This document shows positions 59,843-64,000 of a stretch of 64,000 nt of DNA, piece after piece. The DNA comes from Fructobacillus durionis. Its GTDB lineage: Bacteria > Bacillota > Bacilli > Lactobacillales > Lactobacillaceae. Location of the stretch: contig NZ_FOLI01000001.1 of the NCBI RefSeq assembly GCF_900112405.1, forward strand, positions 496,001-560,000, in the 5' to 3' direction. The notes under the pieces were generated by a model. It saw only the letters and a list, made by a program, of their open reading frames with translations. It was not told the origin of the DNA and did no database searches. The position numbers were made by a program, and so were the translations under genes. How positions within the stretch are numbered: the first letter of the stretch is position 1; the number at the start of each line of letters is the position of its first letter.

Positions 59843-59873
59843 TAAAAAAAGCTCGCCTAAGCGAGCTTCTTTT
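59843..59873 (-). terminator. Terminator after the Bax-inhibitor-1 gene
   Basis: On the minus strand AAGCTCGC, TTAG and GCGAGCTT are followed by TTTTTATG, adjoining the stop at 59882. Confidence 0.9.
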
Positions 59874-59881
59874 ATTAATGA

Positions 59882-60607
59882 TTAGTCACGCTGATCTCCG
59901 AAGAGTTGCAAGAGTGAGTAGAAAATGTTGATGAAGTCCATGTAGAGCATCAAAGCACCAACGACAGCAATTCCTGTCAATTGTGAGTCATCTGCTCCCT
60001 GGCCTGCCATTTGTACGTAGTTTTGACGAAGCATGTTGTTATCGTAAGCCGTGTACAAAGCAAAGATAATAACTGATGCAAAGGAAACCAAAAGTTGCAA
60101 ACCTGATGATGCCATGAAAATGTTAATCAATGAAGCAACAATCAAGCCAATCAACAAACCGAACAAGATAGGTCCCATTCCAGCAAGTGACTTCTTAGTG
60201 AAGAAACCGTAAGCGGCCATTCCACCGAAGAGCGCTGCAGTTGAACCAAAGGCTGCCAAAACAGAAGCTGACGTGTAGAAAGCTAAGAGAATTCCAAGCG
60301 TCAATCCTTGTGCGACGGCAAAAGTCATTAGCAAACCAAAGGCCTTCGCTGGGTTGTTCTTAATTGAAGCCCCACGAATCATACCAACCAATACCAATTC
60401 AATGGCAACAACGGCAATTGTTCCAATCCATGAACCAGTGAAAAGCGTTATGACTTGTGGCAAAAAGAACTTCTGTACGATGAATCCAGAAATTGCAGTT
60501 ACCAACAAGGCGATAGCCATGAAGCCATACACCTTTTGGAAAAAGAGCTTCATTCCTTCATCAGCACCTGTCACATCGCGACGTGTGTTGAAATCAAAGT
60601 TATTCAT
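59882..60607 (-). CDS. Bax inhibitor-1/YccA family membrane protein
   Basis: A 241-residue protein with seven membrane segments of the TMBIM (Bax inhibitor-1) fold. The cytoplasmic N-terminus (NNFDFNTRRDVTG) leads into FFQKVYGFMAIALLVTAISG. The conserved FTKKSLAGMGPILFGLLIG and IIFALYTAYDNNML (TAYDT-like) motifs and a C-terminal LYMDFINIFYSLLQLFGDQRD follow. Bacterial members leak calcium or interact with FtsH; the role here is open. Ribosome-binding site GAGGAGG. Single gene. Confidence 0.93.
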   Translation of the reverse strand: MNNFDFNTRRDVTGADEGMKLFFQKVYGFMAIALLVTAISGFIVQKFFLPQVITLFTGSWIGTIAVVAIELVLVGMIRGASIKNNPAKAFGLLMTFAVAQGLTLGILLAFYTSASVLAAFGSTAALFGGMAAYGFFTKKSLAGMGPILFGLLIGLIVASLINIFMASSGLQLLVSFASVIIFALYTAYDNNMLRQNYVQMAGQGADDSQLTGIAVVGALMLYMDFINIFYSLLQLFGDQRD

Positions 60608-60684
60608 GATATACCTCCTCGTATATTTTATAAATCTCTTTGTAATATTCTAAATAATTTACACTAAGTGAAAATTAAAATTGA

Positions 60685-62019
60685 TTAAGACCGATCTGAC
60701 TGAATCTGTCCGAGCAACTTTTCAAAGGCAAACTCGTACTTTTCGATATCCCCTGCTCCCATGAAGACCAAGACACTGTTTTCATGGTTCAAAAGTGGTG
60801 ACAAATTATCTTCAGTGATAATTGTAGCGCCACCAGGAATTTCCTTCGCGATATCTTCAGCAGTCACCGTTCCAGTTGCTTCACGGGCTGAACCAAAGAT
60901 TGGTGTCAGGTAGACTGTGTCAGCCTTCGACAAGACCTTAGCAAATTCGTCCTTGTAAGCAATCACACGGGTAAAGGTGTGAGGCTGGAAGACAGCGACG
61001 ATTTCCTTGTCAGGATGTTCCTGACGGGCGGCATCCAAAGTTGCCTGGATTTCAGTTGGGTGGTGAGCGTAATCATCAATGATGGTCACACCGTCCACAA
61101 CCTTTTCAGAGAAACGACGCTTAACACCTGGATAGGTCTTCAAGTGTTCACGAATACCATCCAAATCCAACCCTTCAAGGTAGGCAACCGCGATAACCGC
61201 TGTCGCATTGAAAATGTTGTGCTGACCGAAGATTGGGATGAAGAACTTGCCTAAGTCCTTACCACGGAATGAAACATGGAAGTTTGAACCGTTTGTTTCC
61301 TTATCAATCTGATCAATTAAGAAATCATCACGTCCCGCCACGTCACCGTAATAGTAAAGTGGTACATCGACTGACAACTTTTGCAAAGATGGGTCATCAC
61401 CCCAGGCAACGATTCCCTTCTTCACACCTTTGGCGAAGTCCTCAAATGCTGAGAAAACGTCATCCAAATCCTTGTAATAATCAGGATGGTCAAAGTCGAT
61501 GTTCGTCAAAATGGCGTAATCAGGATGGTATGGCTTGAAGTGTCGACGGTATTCATCCGCTTCCAAAACAAAGAACTGTGAGTCCTTCACGCCATGACCA
61601 GTTCCATCACCAATCAAGTAAGAAGTGCGGGCCACGTTCTTCATCACGTGGGCCAACATACCAGTTGTTGATGTCTTACCGTGCGCACCAGCAACCGCAA
61701 TGGTTGTCGCCTGTGCAATTTGTTCAGCAACCGCATCGGGATAAGAAATCATCTTAACCCCTGCATCAAGTGCTGCTCGTACTTCAACTTGGTCATCTTC
61801 GAAGGCATTTCCTCGTACAAAGATGTAGTCCTTGTACTTCTCAATGTTCTTAGCATCAAAGGATAGAATCTTAATTCCAGCCTTTTCCAAAGGTGCCTGA
61901 GTATAAGTGAACTTATCAATATCAGAACCAACAACCTCGTTACCTTGGTCATGCAGGATTTGAGCTAGTGGACCCATTCCCGTTCCCTTGATTCCAATGA
62001 AGTAATATTTCTTAGGCAT
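60685..62019 (-). CDS. murC: UDP-N-acetylmuramate--L-alanine ligase
   Basis: Adds the first amino acid to the peptidoglycan stem peptide. The 444-residue Mur ligase has YYFIGIKGTGMGPLAQILHD (UDP-binding), the ATP loop VAGAHGKTSTTGMLAH, LEADEYRRHF, the central LGKFFIPIFGQHNIFNATAV and the C-terminal DDYAHHPTEIQATL with the conserved HHP motif. It follows ytpR by 12 bases, with AAAAGAGAG before the ATG. Confidence 0.97.
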   Translation of the reverse strand: MPKKYYFIGIKGTGMGPLAQILHDQGNEVVGSDIDKFTYTQAPLEKAGIKILSFDAKNIEKYKDYIFVRGNAFEDDQVEVRAALDAGVKMISYPDAVAEQIAQATTIAVAGAHGKTSTTGMLAHVMKNVARTSYLIGDGTGHGVKDSQFFVLEADEYRRHFKPYHPDYAILTNIDFDHPDYYKDLDDVFSAFEDFAKGVKKGIVAWGDDPSLQKLSVDVPLYYYGDVAGRDDFLIDQIDKETNGSNFHVSFRGKDLGKFFIPIFGQHNIFNATAVIAVAYLEGLDLDGIREHLKTYPGVKRRFSEKVVDGVTIIDDYAHHPTEIQATLDAARQEHPDKEIVAVFQPHTFTRVIAYKDEFAKVLSKADTVYLTPIFGSAREATGTVTAEDIAKEIPGGATIITEDNLSPLLNHENSVLVFMGAGDIEKYEFAFEKLLGQIQSDRS

Positions 62020-62031
62020 AGTACTCTCTTT

Positions 62032-62688
62032 TTAGTAATTCGTATCGATACGTCCGTCGTTGTATAGGTCCTTTGCCTTTTCAAATGAGAAGGCTTCACC
62101 AACAGGACCGAAGTCATCAGGAAGCACCAAAGCACCTGGCTTATCAGGTGCACCTTCCAACTTCAATTCACGACCAGAAGCAATCATCCCTGCTGATGGT
62201 ACACCACGAAGTGCACCAGGCCAGATGATTTCACCTGAAGGCATCATTGAACCAGGTTGTGCAACCACAACCTTAATTCCAGTTTCCATGTTAGGAGAAC
62301 CAGAAACGATTTGGAGTCGTTCGTCTGCTCCAACGTCAACCTTCGTCACGTGCAAGTGATCAGAATCTGGGTGTTCCGTCATTTCTTCAACAAGACCGAC
62401 AACCATCTTAGATGGTTCTGCCTCAACTTGAATGTCAAAGCCAGCATCGGCAATCGCCTTTGTGACAATCGCTGCTTGTTCATCAGTCAAAAAGATTTGA
62501 CCAGCTTCATCAGTCAATCCCAATTTGTCGGCTAAACCAGCAATGTTTACAGCTAACAAATCACCTGATTCAGGGTCTGTCACCACCGTCACATTGTCCT
62601 TTGTTTCAACATTTTGACGCCCATTAGATGGAGCAAAAGTCAGCATCAGGATGTCACCTTCTGCTGCTTGATTATAAACTGCAATCAT
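62032..62688 (-). CDS. ytpR: YtpR-type tRNA-binding domain protein
   Basis: A 218-residue protein with an N-terminal DUF4479 domain (MIAVYNQAAEGDILMLTFAP) and a C-terminal OB-fold tRNA-binding domain (VGLVEEMTEHPDSDHLHVTK, LQIVSGSPNMETGIKVVVA, GVPSAGMIASGREL). This matches YtpR, related to the N-terminal part of the phenylalanyl-tRNA synthetase beta chain. Function is not settled. In Firmicutes it is often near murC, as here. Confidence 0.93.
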   Translation of the reverse strand: MIAVYNQAAEGDILMLTFAPSNGRQNVETKDNVTVVTDPESGDLLAVNIAGLADKLGLTDEAGQIFLTDEQAAIVTKAIADAGFDIQVEAEPSKMVVGLVEEMTEHPDSDHLHVTKVDVGADERLQIVSGSPNMETGIKVVVAQPGSMMPSGEIIWPGALRGVPSAGMIASGRELKLEGAPDKPGALVLPDDFGPVGEAFSFEKAKDLYNDGRIDTNY

Positions 62689-62711
62689 GGTTATTGTCCT
62701 TTTTAATAAGT

Positions 62712-63392
62712 TTACTTATTTGATAATGATTTTAGATAAGCCAAGAGCAACTCAGCTGAACGTTGTCCTGCTTGAACAACGTATTCATCGAAGTCAACGT
62801 CTGACTCACCATCCGCCTGGTCTGAAACGCCACGCAAAACGATGAATGGCTTACCAAAACGAGTGGCTACTTGGGCAACTGCTGCCCCTTCCATTTCGGC
62901 CAAATAGGCATCCGGGAAGTTAGCCTTAATACTCTCTTTTTTCGCCTGTTGAACGAAAGTATCACCAGTTACGATGAGTCCCTGCTTAGCATCTGTTAAA
63001 TCAGAAAAAGCAGCAACTAAATCAGGGTCGGCTTCAAATCGTGCGGGCTGGGCTGGCAATTGGCCGTAGTCATAACCAAAGGCTGTTACGTCGGCATCAA
63101 AGTATGCTAACTCTGTACCAATAACTAAATCGCCAATGGCCAATTCAGTTTGTAAGGCACCCGCTGATCCAGTGTTAATCACAACATCAACATCGAATAC
63201 CTGGGTCAAGATTGTCGTTGCGGTTGCCGCAGCGACTTTTCCGATTCCTGACTCGGCTAAGAAAATCTCTTGCCCTTGATAATTTCCAACCAAAATCTCG
63301 AGGTCTGAAAAGGAAACGAGCTGTGCGTCATTTAACGCAGCAGTCAAAGCCTTCTTTTCCTCAGCCATTGGGGTAATAATTCCAACTTTCAT
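62712..63392 (-). CDS. mtnN: 5'-methylthioadenosine/S-adenosylhomocysteine nucleosidase
   Basis: Cleaves adenine from methylthioadenosine and S-adenosylhomocysteine, recycling methylation by-products and giving the precursor of AI-2. The 226-residue protein has MKVGIITPMAEEKKALTAAL, INTGSAGALQTELAIGDLVI, LAEMEGAAVAQVATRFGKPF and the catalytic GVSDQADGESDVDFDEY near the end. The Glu in EMEGAAVA and the Asp in VSDQAD are active-site residues. It follows the small membrane gene by 9 bases. Confidence 0.96.
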   Translation of the reverse strand: MKVGIITPMAEEKKALTAALNDAQLVSFSDLEILVGNYQGQEIFLAESGIGKVAAATATTILTQVFDVDVVINTGSAGALQTELAIGDLVIGTELAYFDADVTAFGYDYGQLPAQPARFEADPDLVAAFSDLTDAKQGLIVTGDTFVQQAKKESIKANFPDAYLAEMEGAAVAQVATRFGKPFIVLRGVSDQADGESDVDFDEYVVQAGQRSAELLLAYLKSLSNK

Positions 63393-63401
63393 GGACTCCT
63401 C

Positions 63402-63701
63402 CTATGGTAACGCGAAGAACAATGCGTACATCACAACCGTGACAAAGGCGACTAAAATCATCAGACGGTTGTAGCGCCATGAGAGTCGGTCGGTCTTTCC
63501 ACGTTGTGTGAGCTGCCCGTCAGAACCTAACTCAAACTTACCTTTATGCGTTAAGCGCATTTCGGCACGGTTAGCAGGCTCCACAACCGTCACTTCGTCT
63601 TCATGTTCCCTAGCGTATTCACGCTCGACTCGACGGCGTTGACGTGCTCGGCTACGTTGTTCACGATTTTCTTTATTGCGATTGAAAAAATTAGCGGCCA
63701 T
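63402..63701 (-). CDS. Small basic protein with one C-terminal membrane helix
   Basis: A 99-residue protein: a strongly basic N-terminal half (NRNKENREQRSRARQRRRVE), a middle part EMRLTHKGKFELGSDGQLTQ, and one hydrophobic segment at the end (LMILVAFVTVVMYALFFALP). I do not recognise a characterised family. It overlaps the 3' end of the NUDIX gene by 11 bases and precedes mtnN by 9 bases, so the three are very probably one operon. Function unknown. Confidence 0.8.
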   Translation of the reverse strand: MAANFFNRNKENREQRSRARQRRRVEREYAREHEDEVTVVEPANRAEMRLTHKGKFELGSDGQLTQRGKTDRLSWRYNRLMILVAFVTVVMYALFFALP

Positions 63702-64000
63702 TCTTAAGCCTCCGGATTGTCCAGTGGAAGTAAGCTGCCAAAGTCTTCAAATCGTTCAACTGACCGGCTTCGTACATCTTTGTCATCTCGTCATAAGAAA
63801 CCGTGATGATATCCAAGAATTCCCCTTCATCACGTGGCAATTGATCTGAACCATCCAAGTGTTCCAAATCAGTTGCAACATAGAGGGCAATCTTGGAATC
63901 AGTGAAGCCAACGGCTTCAAAACCGTCGGCGAACTCTTCTAAGTGTCCAGGATGAACGCGAATCTCTTCGTTTAGTTCACGGATTGCCGCTTCATGACAG
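63691..64000 (-). CDS. NUDIX hydrolase, probable ADP-ribose pyrophosphatase (partial)
   Basis: Only the last 103 codons are inside the window. The minus strand reads CHEAAIRELNEEIRVHPGHL, carrying the second half of the Nudix box (REL..EE), followed by YVATDLEHLDGSDQLPRDEG and the end LAAYFHWTIRRLKNGR. This matches ADP-ribose pyrophosphatases (NudF/YqkG type), which split ADP-ribose into AMP and ribose-5-phosphate. The N-terminal part lies beyond 64000. Followed by an 11-base overlap with the next gene. Confidence 0.88.
   Translation of the reverse strand, partial: CHEAAIRELNEEIRVHPGHLEEFADGFEAVGFTDSKIALYVATDLEHLDGSDQLPRDEGEFLDIITVSYDEMTKMYEAGQLNDLKTLAAYFHWTIRRLKNGR

Overview
The window is a stretch of core chromosome from a low-to-medium GC Gram-positive lactic acid bacterium. 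Gene content, gene order and protein style (glnR-glnA, hrcA-grpE-dnaK-dnaJ, rimP-nusA-ylxR-ylxQ-infB-rbfA, scpA-scpB-rluB, parE-parC, RibU with an FMN riboswitch, a T-box before hisS-aspS, sortase-anchored MucBP and BspA-type surface proteins) point to Lactobacillales. A Weissella or Leuconostoc relative is my best guess, but this is inference without a database comparison. Most genes lie on the minus strand; the few plus-strand genes (GNAT, permease, def, plsY, one MFS pump) are single units.

Layout. 1-7.7 kb: start of rpsA, cmk with a LysM protein, riboswitch-controlled ribU, then the cvfB-xerD-ribT-scpA-scpB-rluB cluster (RNA/virulence factor, chromosome segregation, ribosome modification), yqeY and rpsU. 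7.7-11.5 kb: accessory membrane proteins, including a MarR regulator whose palindromic operator occurs twice, and a YitT protein behind a structured leader. 11.7-15.2 kb: hisS-aspS under a T-box. 15.2-20 kb: an anion-type permease, a uracil-DNA-glycosylase-like enzyme, an amidohydrolase, a PEBP protein and the AzlCD amino-acid exporter. 20-22.3 kb: a BspA/LRR surface protein and a tRNA-Ser. 22.3-26 kb: typA, an inositol-phosphatase-family gene, a UPF0223 gene and def. 26-31.9 kb: the heat-shock operon with two CIRCE elements, then ribF. 31.9-34.4 kb: an 824-residue sortase-anchored adhesin. 34.5-43.3 kb: truB, two related aminotransferases and the rbfA-infB-ylxQ-ylxR-nusA-rimP operon. 43.4-50.6 kb: zinc-free S14 and L33, Mn-dependent pyrophosphatase, topoisomerase IV and divergent plsY. 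50.7-60.6 kb: an unknown membrane protein, rel, an MFS pump, glnRA, polA and a Bax-inhibitor-1 protein. 60.7-64 kb: murC, ytpR, mtnN, a small membrane protein and a truncated NUDIX gene.

I found no CRISPR array, insertion sequence, prophage, toxin-antitoxin or defence locus, and no clearly new multi-gene system. The most interesting signals are regulatory RNA or DNA structures: the YitT leader with nested mini-ORFs, the T-box whose specifier region reads GACAC, paired MarR operators, a terminator-like hairpin in the rimP-nusA leader, and palindromes upstream of parE and between rel and an MFS pump. Among proteins, the notable ones are a DnaJ without its zinc finger and cell-wall sorting motifs that deviate from LPXTG.
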